DNA from: Rhizorhabdus histidinilytica
GTDB lineage: Bacteria; Pseudomonadota; Alphaproteobacteria; Sphingomonadales; Sphingomonadaceae
Assembly (NCBI RefSeq): GCF_900167915.1
Contig: NZ_FUYM01000003.1
Coordinates: 434,001-498,000 of the forward strand
Direction of reading: 5' to 3'
Length of the DNA: 64,000 nt
The position numbers and the translations under genes are program-made. Positions 19,339-28,568 of this stretch are shown in pieces. The stretch's first letter is position 1; every line of letters starts with the position of its first letter. The notes beneath the pieces were generated by a model, which was given only the letters and a program-made list of their open reading frames with translations, was not told the DNA's origin and searched no databases.

Positions 19339-22300
19339 ATGACGGCCGGCATCCTGGCTGCGTGCGCGCTCGCATTCACGGCCCCCCACCCGCTCCGCGC
19401 CGCACCGCGCTGGACCAACCTCGTCGCCACCGTCTTCCACAATTACGGCCGCGACCAGGGATTGCCGCATCCGGTGCCGACCGCGCTGGCCCAGGACCGC
19501 GACGGCTTCATCTGGATCGGGACGCAGGGCGGCCTCACCCGCTGGGACGGCTATCGCTTCCGCGCTTACAAGGCCGATCCGGAGGTCGCCGGCAGCCTGC
19601 CCGACGACTGGGTCCAGATCCTGCACGTCGATCCGGCGGGGACGCTGTGGATCGGCGGCGGTGCCGGCGGGCTCGCCCGTTACGACGCGCTTCGCGACCG
19701 CTTCGTACCGGTCCCACTCGGCCCCAGCGGCGGACGGACGCATATCGGCGCGATCGCCGATGACGGCCGGGGTGGCCTGTGGGTCGGAACCGATCAGGGG
19801 CTCCACCATCTGAACCCGGCCAATGGGGCGGTCCGGACCACGCCCATCGCGATCGGCGGCGCCCCGGTCCGGGCGTTGCTGCGCGATCGCGGCGGGGCGC
19901 TGTGGGTCGGGACGACCAGGGGGCTGCTGCGCCGCTCGCCCGGCTCCGCCGGCTGGACGATCGTCGCGCTCGACCATGAGGCGGTCAGCATCACCGCGCT
20001 CCATGAGGACGGCGACGGACGGCTCTGGATCGGGACCCAGCGACGCGGGCTGCTTTTGATCGACCGGCCGGGCGCCGAACCCCGCCCCGTCGGCGACGGT
20101 CGGATCCTGTCGGCGGGCTCGGTATCGGCGATCAGCCCCGCCGGCCCGCGCGAGATATGGGTGGGGATGCGCGGCAACGGGGTCGTGGCGATCGATCTCG
20201 CGACCCTGCAGCCACGCTTCATCCGGCACGACCGCACGGTGGCGAACAGCCTCGCCCATGACGACGTCTGGGCGCTGCTGCGCGACAGGGCCGGATCGCT
20301 GTGGGTCGGCTGCATGGGCGGGCTCAGCTACCATCCGCGCACGTCCGGCCTGATATCGGCCATGCTCGCCTCGGAGAACAGCGTCGACGGGCTCAGCGCG
20401 ACCGATCCGCAATCGGTGCTGGCGACCCGCGACGGCCGGGTGTGGGTGGGCTATCTCGACGGTGGTGTCGACGTGATCGATCCGGCGGTCGGTCGCGTTG
20501 CGGCTCTGCGCCCCGGCGACGGCAGTCGCCATCGCTCCACCCTTCCACCCGACATCGTCTTCGCCCTGGCCGAGGATCGATGGGGCGGCGTCTATATCGG
20601 CACGCGGCGCGGCCTCTATCACAGCGGTCCCGCCGCCGACGGCGTCCGCCTGGTCCCGTTGCCGGGCCGCGACCCGCAGATGTCGGTTACGGCGCTGGCC
20701 TTCGACGACGGCGTGCTCTGGGTCGGCGGCGACGAGGACGGACTGCTTGGCGTGGTCCCCGACCGGGCGGGACGGCCGGGCCGCGTCCTGTTCGGGCCAA
20801 AGGACAATGCCCGCCTGACCGATGACGGCGTCAACGTCATCCGGCGCGGCCTTGGGCACGACCTGTGGATCGGAACGCGCAACGGGCTCTACCGGCTCGA
20901 CCTGGCGACCCATGCGATCGACCGTATCGCCTTCGACGCCACCGACCGCGGCGGCCTGCCCGGTCGGAATGTGGTGGCGATGCTGATCGACCGACGGAAC
21001 CGCCTCTGGGTAGGCACCTTCGGCGGCGGTCTCGCCATGATGACCGGCCGCGACGCCGCCGGCCGCTGGCGCTTCCGCCGGATCGGTGTGGCGCAGGGCC
21101 TGCCGCACATGAACGTCGACAGCCTGCAGATGGACGGATCGGGCACGATCTGGGCCGGTACCGACGATGGCCTCGCCCGGATCGACCCGACGAGCTTCGC
21201 CGTCCGCGCCGTGCGCCAGGCCGACGGGTCCGCGCTGGTCGACTATTATGCCGGGGTCGGGGCGACCAGCGCGGTCGGCGAGGCGTTGTTCGGCGCGAAG
21301 GGCGGTCTCACCATCGTCCGGCCCGGCCCGCTGCCCCGCTGGACGCTGCAACCGCCGCTGGTGGTGACCGACCTCCGGATCGGCGGGGTGGCGCTGCCGG
21401 TCGCGCAGGTCAATCGGGCGACCTCCTCCGCGCCGCTGACGGTGCCGTCCGACGCCAACAGCCTGGCGGTCGAGTTCGCCGCACTCGACTTCACCGCGCC
21501 CGAGCGCAACCGCTACGCCTATCGCCTCGACGGTTTCGACCGGGACTGGACCGAGACCGACGCCAATCGGCGGTTCGCCATCTATACCAACCTGCCGCCG
21601 GGCAATTATGTACTGCGCCTGCGCGGCTCGAACCGGGCCGGTGTGTGGACCGAAGGCGAGCGCACCCTGCCGATCCGGGTGCTGCCCGCCTGGTATCAGC
21701 GGCTGTGGCTGAAGCTGGCCGGCGGCGTGCTGCTGCTGCTCGGCATCGCGATGATCGTCCGGTGGCGGACCCGCTATCTGCGCCGTCGCCAAGGCGACCT
21801 CGAACGCCAGATCGCCTCGCGCACCGCCGATTTGCGGGCCGCCAACGAGCGGCTGGGCCATCTGGCGCTGACCGATCCGCTGACCGGCTGCGCCAACCGG
21901 CGCCATTTCCTGGCGCTGGCGGAGGACCAGATCGCCGCGGCACGGCGCAGCGGGCGTCCGCTCTGCCTGGCGATCCTCGACCTCGACGAATTCAAGGCGG
22001 TCAACGATCGCCACGGCCACCCGGGCGGCGACGCCGTGCTGGAGATGGCGGGCATCCTCCTTCTCGACCATCTGCGCGACGGCGACGCCGTCGGGCGGAT
22101 CGGCGGCGAGGAGTTCGCTATCCTGATGCCCGATACCGCGATCAGCGACGCCCGGATGCTTGCCGACCGGCTGCGCGAGGCGATCGCCACCGCCCGGGTC
22201 AAGGTCGACGGCCAGTCGATCGGGGTGTCGGTCAGCATGGGGGTAGCCGAGCTGTGCGACGAGGAGGACTTCGGACGCCTCTACGCGCGCGCCGACACGG

Positions 22301-22365
22301 GTCTCTATGCAGCCAAGCAAGCCGGCCGGAACCGGGTCGAGACGGTCGTCGCTCCGGCGAGTTGA
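19339..22365 (+). CDS. Membrane diguanylate cyclase with periplasmic two-component-regulator propeller
   Basis: 1008 residues from the ATG at 19339; a TTG at 19297 would give a longer, more basic signal peptide (RGQARKGFLRSGR). A signal peptide is followed by a large beta-propeller (about 35-690) with many WIGT/WVGT Reg_prop repeats. A Y_Y_Y domain (about 704-784, with PPGNYVLRLRGSN), one membrane helix (about 792-812), a short coiled coil and a GGDEF domain follow. The active site is GGEEF at 922-926, with an RxxD inhibitory site (RDGD) exactly five residues before it, so it should make c-di-GMP under product inhibition. The architecture suggests sensing of an extracytoplasmic ligand, perhaps a glycan as in hybrid two-component systems. 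Confidence 0.9.
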   Translation: MTAGILAACALAFTAPHPLRAAPRWTNLVATVFHNYGRDQGLPHPVPTALAQDRDGFIWIGTQGGLTRWDGYRFRAYKADPEVAGSLPDDWVQILHVDPAGTLWIGGGAGGLARYDALRDRFVPVPLGPSGGRTHIGAIADDGRGGLWVGTDQGLHHLNPANGAVRTTPIAIGGAPVRALLRDRGGALWVGTTRGLLRRSPGSAGWTIVALDHEAVSITALHEDGDGRLWIGTQRRGLLLIDRPGAEPRPVGDGRILSAGSVSAISPAGPREIWVGMRGNGVVAIDLATLQPRFIRHDRTVANSLAHDDVWALLRDRAGSLWVGCMGGLSYHPRTSGLISAMLASENSVDGLSATDPQSVLATRDGRVWVGYLDGGVDVIDPAVGRVAALRPGDGSRHRSTLPPDIVFALAEDRWGGVYIGTRRGLYHSGPAADGVRLVPLPGRDPQMSVTALAFDDGVLWVGGDEDGLLGVVPDRAGRPGRVLFGPKDNARLTDDGVNVIRRGLGHDLWIGTRNGLYRLDLATHAIDRIAFDATDRGGLPGRNVVAMLIDRRNRLWVGTFGGGLAMMTGRDAAGRWRFRRIGVAQGLPHMNVDSLQMDGSGTIWAGTDDGLARIDPTSFAVRAVRQADGSALVDYYAGVGATSAVGEALFGAKGGLTIVRPGPLPRWTLQPPLVVTDLRIGGVALPVAQVNRATSSAPLTVPSDANSLAVEFAALDFTAPERNRYAYRLDGFDRDWTETDANRRFAIYTNLPPGNYVLRLRGSNRAGVWTEGERTLPIRVLPAWYQRLWLKLAGGVLLLLGIAMIVRWRTRYLRRRQGDLERQIASRTADLRAANERLGHLALTDPLTGCANRRHFLALAEDQIAAARRSGRPLCLAILDLDEFKAVNDRHGHPGGDAVLEMAGILLLDHLRDGDAVGRIGGEEFAILMPDTAISDARMLADRLREAIATARVKVDGQSIGVSVSMGVAELCDEEDFGRLYARADTGLYAAKQAGRNRVETVVAPAS

Positions 22366-22372
22366 GCTGGCC

Positions 22373-22780
22373 TCAGGCCGCCATCTTCAGGATCTGGTCC
22401 CATTCGGCGGCGGAGACCGGGGACACCGACAGCCGGCTCTGCCGCAGCATCGCCATGCCTGCCAGCGCGGGTTCCGCCTTCATCGCGGCGAGGGTGACGG
22501 GCTTCGCCAGCGCGCGGACCGGCGCCAGCTCGACCGCGACGAAGCGCCCCGCCGGATCGGTCGCGTCGGGAAAGGCGGTGCGCACCACCTTCGCGATTCC
22601 CACGACGGCCAACCCCTCCTGGCTATGATAGAACAGGACCTCGTCCCCCTCTTGCATCGCCTTCAGGTGCAGCGCGGCGGCATTGTTGCGCACGCCGTCC
22701 CAGACGGTGCGGCCGTCGCGTTCGAGATCGGCATAGGAATAGCTGTTCGGTTCCGACTTCACCAACCAGTGCGACGCCAT
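22373..22780 (-). CDS. EVE domain protein
   Basis: 135 residues. The start MASHWLVKSEPNSYSY is chosen because GAGGAG lies 9 nt upstream; the ATG at 22789 would be too close to it. KSEP, TVWDGVRN and the loop MQEGDEVLFYHS are the EVE (PUA-like) signature, which binds modified bases in DNA or RNA. A single domain makes up the whole protein. It is convergent with the diguanylate cyclase gene. Its role is unknown; EVE proteins occur widely as stand-alone genes. Confidence 0.88.
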   Translation of the reverse strand: MASHWLVKSEPNSYSYADLERDGRTVWDGVRNNAAALHLKAMQEGDEVLFYHSQEGLAVVGIAKVVRTAFPDATDPAGRFVAVELAPVRALAKPVTLAAMKAEPALAGMAMLRQSRLSVSPVSAAEWDQILKMAA

Positions 22781-22885
22781 CGCCTTCATCTCCTCTCGGC
22801 GGCCCTCGCACGCCATCGGTCGCCTAAGGTGACGAATATGGGCTGTCGCCGCCACCGATTTCGACAACAGCCGTCCGAGAACCGA

Positions 22886-23254
22886 TCATTGCAGGTCTTC
22901 CAACTCATATAGCGGTCGAATCTCGATCTCGCTCGGTCCCATCATGGGATTGGGGCAACGCTTCACCCAGGCGACAGCCTCGTCCATGTCCTTGACCTGC
23001 CAGAGCCAGAAGCCGGCGACCAGTTCGTTGGGATGGGCGAAGGGCCCGTCGATGACGGTCCGGTCGGGGCCGTCGAACGCAACGCGCTTGCCGCGCGAAG
23101 AGGGGGTGAGGCCGTCGCCGGAGATCATGATGCCGGCCTTGACCAGCTCATCGTTGAACTTGCCCATCGCTTCGAACATCGCGAGCGCCTCGGGGGTGGG
23201 CCGGAAGCCCTGCTCGCTGTCTTCGGTGGCCTTCACCAGAACCATCACACGCAT
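22886..23254 (-). CDS. YciI/DGPF-domain protein
   Basis: 122 residues from the ATG at 23254 (MRVMVLVKATEDSE), with GAGGAG about 7 nt upstream. TVIDGPFAHPNELVAGFWLWQVKDMDEAVAWVKRCP is the DGPF/PhnB-like pattern (first 20: TVIDGPFAHPNELVAGFWLW). These ferredoxin-like small proteins are of unknown catalytic role and are often encoded beside ECF sigma factors. No sigma factor is seen next to it here. Confidence 0.85.
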   Translation of the reverse strand: MRVMVLVKATEDSEQGFRPTPEALAMFEAMGKFNDELVKAGIMISGDGLTPSSRGKRVAFDGPDRTVIDGPFAHPNELVAGFWLWQVKDMDEAVAWVKRCPNPMMGPSEIEIRPLYELEDLQ

Positions 23255-23364
23255 CGTCCGTCTCCTCGTTCGCGCCGGCCTCACCGGCCTGACGCCGAAA
23301 CGACGAACGGGACGTCAGGGAACCGACATCCCCGTCGGAATTTCCTTCGACGGCGGCGGCGCGC

Positions 23365-24003
23365 TCAGTCGGCCGCGGCGAAATGTGCCATCTGGTCGGC
23401 ATGCGCCTTGATGAAGGCGGGCCGGGCCACGGCCCGCGCCACATAGGCGCGGCAGGCGGGATAGTCCGCCAGCCCGCCGAAGCGATCGACCAGGCGCAGC
23501 ACGTCGGCCATGGCGATGTCTGCGATCGAGAAGCGCCCGGCCAGCCATTCGCGCCCGGCGAGCACCGGCTCCATGCGCTGGAGCCGGACGGTGAGGAAAT
23601 CGTCCATGCGCTTCCATCCCGGCCCGTCGCCGGTCTCACCCGAGAATTGGAGCAGGGACCAGGGCAGGCCCGCCATCTCGACCGAATTGAGCGCCGCGAA
23701 CAGCCATTGCAGCGTCTCGCTGCGGCCGCGCGGATCAGTGGGCAGCAGCATGCCGCTGCGCTCGCCGAGGTGAAGCAGGATCGCGCCACTCTCGAAGATC
23801 GACAGGTCGCCGTCGGTCAGCCACGGCACCTGGCCGAAGGGCTGGTGCGCCAGATGCTCGGCGTTGCGATCGCCGAATGGCGCGCTGGCGACGCGATAGG
23901 GCAGGCCCGCCTCTTCAAGCGCCCAACGCGGCCGCAGGTCGCGCACGAAGCCGCGCGGCAGCATGGGAACCCAATCGAAGGTGGTCAGAACCAGGTCACC
24001 CAT
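23365..24003 (-). CDS. Glutathione S-transferase family protein
   Basis: 212 residues. The N-terminal thioredoxin-like half has FGQVPWLTDGD and FESGAILLHLGE, the glutathione gamma-glutamyl binding site. The C-terminal helical half has REWLAGRFSIADIAMADVL, the N-capping box. A cytoplasmic conjugation or peroxidase role is likely; the substrate is unknown. It lies downstream of guaA and the 64-bp repeat on the same strand. Confidence 0.88.
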   Translation of the reverse strand: MGDLVLTTFDWVPMLPRGFVRDLRPRWALEEAGLPYRVASAPFGDRNAEHLAHQPFGQVPWLTDGDLSIFESGAILLHLGERSGMLLPTDPRGRSETLQWLFAALNSVEMAGLPWSLLQFSGETGDGPGWKRMDDFLTVRLQRMEPVLAGREWLAGRFSIADIAMADVLRLVDRFGGLADYPACRAYVARAVARPAFIKAHADQMAHFAAAD

Positions 24004-24040
24004 ATGGCGCGCCTTTCCCTTCCCTCTGCCTTCTCACCGC

Positions 24041-24225
24041 GGCGCCTTGCGGCGCCGAGTAAATCGGGCGGACGGCCCCCGGCCGTCCGCTAATTCCTCC
24101 CCACGGCGCCTTGCGGCGCCGAGTAAATCGGGCGGACGGCCCCCGGCCGTCCGCTAATTCCTCCCCACGGCGCCTTGCGGCGCCGAGTAAATCGGGCGGA
24201 CGGCCCCCGGCCGTCCGCTAATTCC
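24041..24225. repeat. 64-bp tandem repeat, three copies, downstream of guaA
   Basis: Copies start at 24041, 24105 and 24169, with a period of exactly 64. The third is cut short at about 24225. Each unit holds GGCGCC-TTGC-GGCGCC, the 11-mer GAGTAAATCGG and a perfect 10-bp stem GCGGACGGCC / GGCCGTCCGC with loop CCC. Copies look identical by eye. It lies between the guaA stop and the GST start, and probably acts as a set of terminator or RNA-stability hairpins. Confidence 0.95.
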
Positions 24226-24234
24226 GATTTACTC
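24185..24234 (-). terminator. Long stem-loop covering the guaA stop codon
   Basis: GAGTAAATCGG (24185-24195) pairs with CCGATTTACTC (24224-24234), which is the guaA gene end including its stop. The inner 10-bp stem 24196-24205 / 24209-24218 pairs as well, leaving a 5-nt bulge. This gives about 21 bp. No U tract follows, so it may act as an mRNA 3'-end protector rather than a classical terminator. Confidence 0.55.
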
Positions 24235-25821
24235 CCACTCGATCGTGCCGGGCGGCTTGGAGGTGTAGTCGTAGGTCACCCGGTTGATCCCCTGCACCTC
24301 GTTGACGATGCGGGTGGCGACGCGGCTCAGGAAGGCGGCGTCGAACGGGTAGACGTCGGCGGTCATGCCGTCGGTCGAAGTGACGGCGCGCAGCGCACAG
24401 ACCGAGTCATAGGTGCGGCCGTCGCCCATCACGCCGACCGAGCGGACCGGCAGCAGCACCGCGAAGGCCTGCCAGATCGCGTCGTAGAGGCCCGCGCGGC
24501 GGATCTCGTCGAGATAGACCGCATCGGCCTTGCGCAGGATGTCGCACCGCTCCTTGGTCACCTCGCCCGGGATGCGGATCGCGAGGCCCGGCCCCGGGAA
24601 AGGATGGCGGCCGACGAATATCTCGGGCAGGCCCAGCTCGCGGCCGAGCGCGCGAACCTCGTCCTTGAACAGCTCGCGCAGCGGCTCGACGAGCTTCATG
24701 TTCATTCGCTCGGGCAGGCCCCCGACATTGTGGTGGCTCTTGATCGTCACCGACGGGCCGCCGGTGAAGCTGACGCTCTCGATCACGTCGGGATAGAGCG
24801 TGCCCTGCGCCAGGAAGTCGGCGCCGCCGACCTTCTTCGCCTCGGCCTCGAACACCTCGATGAAGGTCTTGCCGATGAACTTGCGCTTCGCCTCGGGGTC
24901 GGTGACGCCCTTCAGCCCGTTGAGGAACAGCGTCTCGGCGTTCACATGGACGAGCGGAATGCCATAATGTTCGCGGAACAGGCTGACCACCTGATCGGCC
25001 TCGCCCATCCGCATCAGGCCGTGGTCGACGAACACGCAGGTGAGCTGGTCGCCGATCGCCTCGTGGATCAGCACCGCCGCGACCGCGCTGTCGACGCCGC
25101 CCGACAGGCCGCAGATCACCCGACCATCACCGACCTGCTGGCGGATCTCCTCGATCTTGGTCGCGCGGAACTCGGCCATCGTCCAGTCGCCGGTGAGGCC
25201 GCAGACATGGCGCGCGAAATTGGCGATCAGCTTGCCGCCGTCGGGGGTGTGGACGACCTCCGGGTGGAACTGCACGCCGTAGAAGCGGCGCTTCTCGTCC
25301 GAGGTGACGGCGAAAGGCGCGCCTTCCGACACCGCGACCGGCGAGAAGCCGGGCGGCAGCGCGTCGACCTTGTCGCCATGGCTCATCCACACCTGGTGAT
25401 GCTCGCCCTCCTTCCAGAGGCCGTCGAACAGTGCCGAACGGGTCTTGATCTCGATGAAGGCGCGGCCGAACTCGCGGCTGTCGTGGCTGGGCGTCACCGA
25501 TCCGCCGAGCTGCTGGCACATCGTCTGCTGGCCATAGCAGATGCCGAGGATCGGAATGCCCGCTTCGAAGAAGCGCTGCGGCGCGCGGGGCGAGCCCATG
25601 TCGGCAACCGAGGCGGGACCGCCCGACAGGATGATGCCCTTGGGCTGGAGCCGGTCGAACGCCGCATCGGCGGCGTTGAAGGGGGCGATCTCGCTGTAGA
25701 CGCCGGCCTCGCGGACCCTGCGCGCGATGAGCTGGGTGACCTGGCTGCCGAAGTCGACGATCAGGATCGACTCGTGCGGCTGGCTGGCCTTCGGGGCGGT
25801 GGCGGGAAGCTGGGCTGTCAT
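24229..25821 (-). CDS. guaA: GMP synthase (glutamine-hydrolysing)
   Basis: 530 residues. The class I amidotransferase domain (about 18-210) has [10 protein letters not shown] with the nucleophile Cys and FHPEVVHT with the His. The ATP-pyrophosphatase domain has the P-loop [10 protein letters not shown]. The dimerisation domain ends in the conserved KPPGTIEWE. It converts XMP to GMP in the cytoplasm. The start [14 protein letters not shown] adds a short extension typical of alphaproteobacteria. The gene end is part of an inverted repeat with the downstream tandem array. Confidence 0.98.
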   Translation of the reverse strand: MTAQLPATAPKASQPHESILIVDFGSQVTQLIARRVREAGVYSEIAPFNAADAAFDRLQPKGIILSGGPASVADMGSPRAPQRFFEAGIPILGICYGQQTMCQQLGGSVTPSHDSREFGRAFIEIKTRSALFDGLWKEGEHHQVWMSHGDKVDALPPGFSPVAVSEGAPFAVTSDEKRRFYGVQFHPEVVHTPDGGKLIANFARHVCGLTGDWTMAEFRATKIEEIRQQVGDGRVICGLSGGVDSAVAAVLIHEAIGDQLTCVFVDHGLMRMGEADQVVSLFREHYGIPLVHVNAETLFLNGLKGVTDPEAKRKFIGKTFIEVFEAEAKKVGGADFLAQGTLYPDVIESVSFTGGPSVTIKSHHNVGGLPERMNMKLVEPLRELFKDEVRALGRELGLPEIFVGRHPFPGPGLAIRIPGEVTKERCDILRKADAVYLDEIRRAGLYDAIWQAFAVLLPVRSVGVMGDGRTYDSVCALRAVTSTDGMTADVYPFDAAFLSRVATRIVNEVQGINRVTYDYTSKPPGTIEWE

Positions 25822-25871
25822 GCGGAGCCGATAAAGGGCGGCGGCGCGGCTGTCCAGATGGAGCAGGCATG

Positions 25872-25908
25872 AAAAAGCCCGCCCCCGGAAACGGGAGCGG
25901 GCCTTTTC
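25872..25908 (-). terminator. Terminator between the small periplasmic protein gene and guaA
   Basis: A GC-rich hairpin (cccgcccccg / cgggagcggg, loop gaaa, near-perfect) flanked by AAAAA on the left and CCTTTT on the right, so it can work on both strands. On the minus strand it lies just after the stop at 25933 and is followed by CTTTTTC. Confidence 0.75.
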
Positions 25909-25932
25909 GCGATTGTCGCCGTCCGGTCGGGC

Positions 25933-26409
25933 TCAGCGCGCCGCCATCCGGTCGCCCATGTCGATCGTCTCGATCTGGCCTTCGCGCACCGCGCAGAAGA
26001 AGTGCCGGTCGCCGCGTTCGCCACGAACCACGCCGTCGACCCGCCAGCCATCGGGGCCGTCGCGGCCGACCGAGTCGACCGAGGAGACCGGGCCACGCGC
26101 CATGTTCTCGACCGCGTCGGTACAGATCGACGCTACCTGGCGGGCATCCTCGCCCGAGTCGCGCAGATCGTCGCGCTGGTCGTCGCCACGCCGTGACGGG
26201 ATCTGCTCGCGCCTGTTCTTGCTGGCCGAGGACGCGATCGCGATCGCGCCGCCCCCGATGATCGCGCCAAGCAGGATGTTGCCGAAGGTGTCGCCGCCGC
26301 CATGACGGTGATGATAGCCGCCGCCCCAATAGGGCCGCGCCATCGCCGGAGCGGCCGCGCCCGCCAGCAGGGCCGCCGCCGTCGCCGAAGTGATGAATGC
26401 CTTGATCAT
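25933..26409 (-). CDS. Secreted Gly/His-rich protein of unknown function
   Basis: 158 residues from the ATG at 26409. MIKAFITSATAAALLAGAAA gives a signal peptide cut after APAMA. A His/Gly-rich stretch WGGGYHHRHGGGD follows, then one hydrophobic segment (NILLGAIIGGGAIAIA) and a polar domain with two Cys (ICTDAVENMA and HFFCAVREG) that could form a disulfide. I do not recognise the family. It is probably a periplasmic or membrane-tethered stress protein. It is transcribed toward guaA but separated by a terminator. Confidence 0.75.
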   Translation of the reverse strand: MIKAFITSATAAALLAGAAAPAMARPYWGGGYHHRHGGGDTFGNILLGAIIGGGAIAIASSASKNRREQIPSRRGDDQRDDLRDSGEDARQVASICTDAVENMARGPVSSVDSVGRDGPDGWRVDGVVRGERGDRHFFCAVREGQIETIDMGDRMAAR

Positions 26410-26505
26410 ATCGATGCCCCGCAAATGCTACGCCTACGATGCTGGAAAATGCGATTAGCCGCCAGCAGATTGCGGTGAGCTGAATGACGGGGCAACCGCC
26501 CTTCC

Positions 26506-28425
26506 TCACCTCGCCGGCGCGAACACCATCAACAGGTTGCCGGCCATGTGGCTGTACATGCCGTAGCCCGAATTGATCACGACATGGCCGTCGACCACCA
26601 GCGCGCCGGGGCCGCTCATCGAGCCGCCCTTGCCCTCGACGCCGGTGATCGTCGGCACCGGCCGGGTCGTGTCGACCTGCCACAGCACCTTGCCGGTCGC
26701 GGCGTCATAGGCGCGGAACTTCCCGTCGAGATGGCCGGCGAACACCACGCCGGGAATGGCCGTCACCGCCGCCGATATGCCGGTGTCGCAGAATTTCCGG
26801 CCGGCGCAGTCCTCGGGCGCGCGGGCGTTCCAGATCACCTGGCCGGTGGCGGCGTCGATCGCGTGCAGCCCCGATCCGCGGATCGACGCGTCGTAGACGC
26901 GCGCGTCGCCGGTGTCGGGCATGTCGTTGATCGGCACGAAGACGCGCGTGCCGTCGGCTGCCATGCCGAAATGGACCCCGCCCTGGGTGCCGCCATGGCC
27001 GAGCTGCCGCTGCCAGACGATCCGCCCACTGTCGGGATCGAGCCCCCAGGCCTCGCCCGACTTCTGGCCGATCACCAGCATCCGCCGGCCGCCGCCGAGC
27101 GGGATCAGCAGGGTCGAGGCGGCGACGTCATGGTCGGGGCCGTTTTCCTTGGGGCAGCTTCCCGAGCCCAGCATGCAGGCGACGTTCCAGGCGTCGCCCC
27201 TGGTGAGCTGGGTGTGCCAGAGCCGCCGCCCGGTCTTCGCGTCGACCGCGAACACCGCGTCGCTATTGTCGTCGGCGGGCGACGAATAATTCTCGCCCGA
27301 TCCGAAATAGACCCGGCCCTTCTCCGCATCATAGGTGGGGCTGTTCCACACCGGCGCGCCGGACGGCCCGAGGATCGGGGTGCCGGCCGGGTTCTTGCCC
27401 TGCTCCCTGGGCGGCTGCGGCACCGTATAGGCACGCCAGCGCACCGCACCGGTCGCCGGGTCGAGCGCGACGACCGATCCGCGGAAGCTGCAACAGGCAT
27501 ATTTGGGATCGGCCGGCTGGGTGACCTCGAGCGAGGAGACCGGGACATAGAGCAGGCCGCCGCCCAGGGCCGGCGTGCCGGTGATCGTCGCATCCGGATG
27601 ATCGTCGAGCTTCTCCGACCAGAGGACCTTGCCGGTGAAGGCATCGAGCGCATAGGCGCGGCCGAGCAGGTCGCCGAAATAGAGCCGCTTCGTCGCGGCA
27701 TCCGCGACGATCGACGTGCGCACCTCGGCCGACACGCGCTGGGTCCATTTGGTGCAGCCGCTGTCGAGATCGAACGCGTAGATCGTGCCGTCCTGGCTGC
27801 CGACGAACATCGTCCCCCAGCCATAGCTGGGCTGCGAGCGGGCGCGCAGAGCGGCGGGGAAGGCATAGGCCCATTTGAGGGTCAGCCTCGGCACGTCGGC
27901 CGCGGAAAGCTTCGCCATATCGGCCGGGATGAAACGGCGATTGTCATGCCCCCAGCCCACGGCACGGGGCGCGTCCTTGGCATCGAAGGCGAGCTGCGGC
28001 CCCTTGCAGACCGGTGGCAGCTTCGGCTTGGCCTCCCCCGACAGGCGACGGCGAGTCACGAACTCGGCGACCTCGACCCGCTGCGCCGGGGAGAGCGCCG
28101 AACCCTGCACCTTCATCACGCCGTCGGTCAGGGCCGCGACGATCGCGTCGCCCGGCATCATCGCCAGGAAGGTCGGCGACGGCGCCTTCGGCACCCCGCC
28201 CTCATGGCAGACGGCGCAATGTTCGGCGAAGATGGCCTTGCCCGGTGCGGTGGTGGGATCGACCGCGCCGGCGTCCTTGGCCTGGAAATCGTCGGTCGAG
28301 CGGATCCGCGTCTTCTCGAGCGCCTCGCTCTCGCTCACCGGCTGCCCCGTCACCGCTCCGGCGCCGACCACCGCCGCCGCGACCGCCAGCGACAATCCCG
28401 CAAGGCCACGCCCGATCCGCTGCAT
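26506..28425 (-). CDS. PQQ/cytochrome c quinohaemoprotein dehydrogenase, PVA-dehydrogenase-like
   Basis: 639 residues. It has a signal peptide (about 1-27) and an N-terminal cytochrome c motif CAVCH (Cys70, Cys73, His74). From about residue 180 to the end there is an eight-bladed PQQ propeller with many AxDxxTGxxxW blades (for example YALDAFTGKVLW and AIDAATGQVIW). A haem before the propeller, together with YACCSFRGS, matches the polyvinyl-alcohol dehydrogenases of sphingomonads more than methanol dehydrogenases. It would oxidise a secondary alcohol in the periplasm and pass electrons to cytochrome c. No oxidised-PVA hydrolase gene is adjacent, so the true substrate is uncertain. Confidence 0.8.
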   Translation of the reverse strand: MQRIGRGLAGLSLAVAAAVVGAGAVTGQPVSESEALEKTRIRSTDDFQAKDAGAVDPTTAPGKAIFAEHCAVCHEGGVPKAPSPTFLAMMPGDAIVAALTDGVMKVQGSALSPAQRVEVAEFVTRRRLSGEAKPKLPPVCKGPQLAFDAKDAPRAVGWGHDNRRFIPADMAKLSAADVPRLTLKWAYAFPAALRARSQPSYGWGTMFVGSQDGTIYAFDLDSGCTKWTQRVSAEVRTSIVADAATKRLYFGDLLGRAYALDAFTGKVLWSEKLDDHPDATITGTPALGGGLLYVPVSSLEVTQPADPKYACCSFRGSVVALDPATGAVRWRAYTVPQPPREQGKNPAGTPILGPSGAPVWNSPTYDAEKGRVYFGSGENYSSPADDNSDAVFAVDAKTGRRLWHTQLTRGDAWNVACMLGSGSCPKENGPDHDVAASTLLIPLGGGRRMLVIGQKSGEAWGLDPDSGRIVWQRQLGHGGTQGGVHFGMAADGTRVFVPINDMPDTGDARVYDASIRGSGLHAIDAATGQVIWNARAPEDCAGRKFCDTGISAAVTAIPGVVFAGHLDGKFRAYDAATGKVLWQVDTTRPVPTITGVEGKGGSMSGPGALVVDGHVVINSGYGMYSHMAGNLLMVFAPAR

Positions 28426-28568
28426 CCTATCCTCTCCCGACTATCACCGCTCGTTGATGGCGGCGCGCGACTCGACGCGCCCAGGATCGGGCGCCGCGCC
28501 TACAAAGAACGGTCGCAGTCCGGTAGCAAGAAAAAAAACAATCATGCCTGCTTATTTATCGGATAGGG

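Noticed and set aside
19243-22320. A 1025-codon open frame on the minus strand opposite the diguanylate cyclase
   Set aside because: It is a GC-rich shadow: no recognisable domain, very high Asp/Arg/Ala/Gly content, and the plus strand encodes a clear multi-domain protein.
22373-24003. A defence island around the EVE protein
   Set aside because: Neighbours are a YciI-like protein and a GST, with no restriction or toxin gene.
24041-24225. CRISPR-like array
   Set aside because: The copies are directly adjacent, with no unique spacers and no cas genes.
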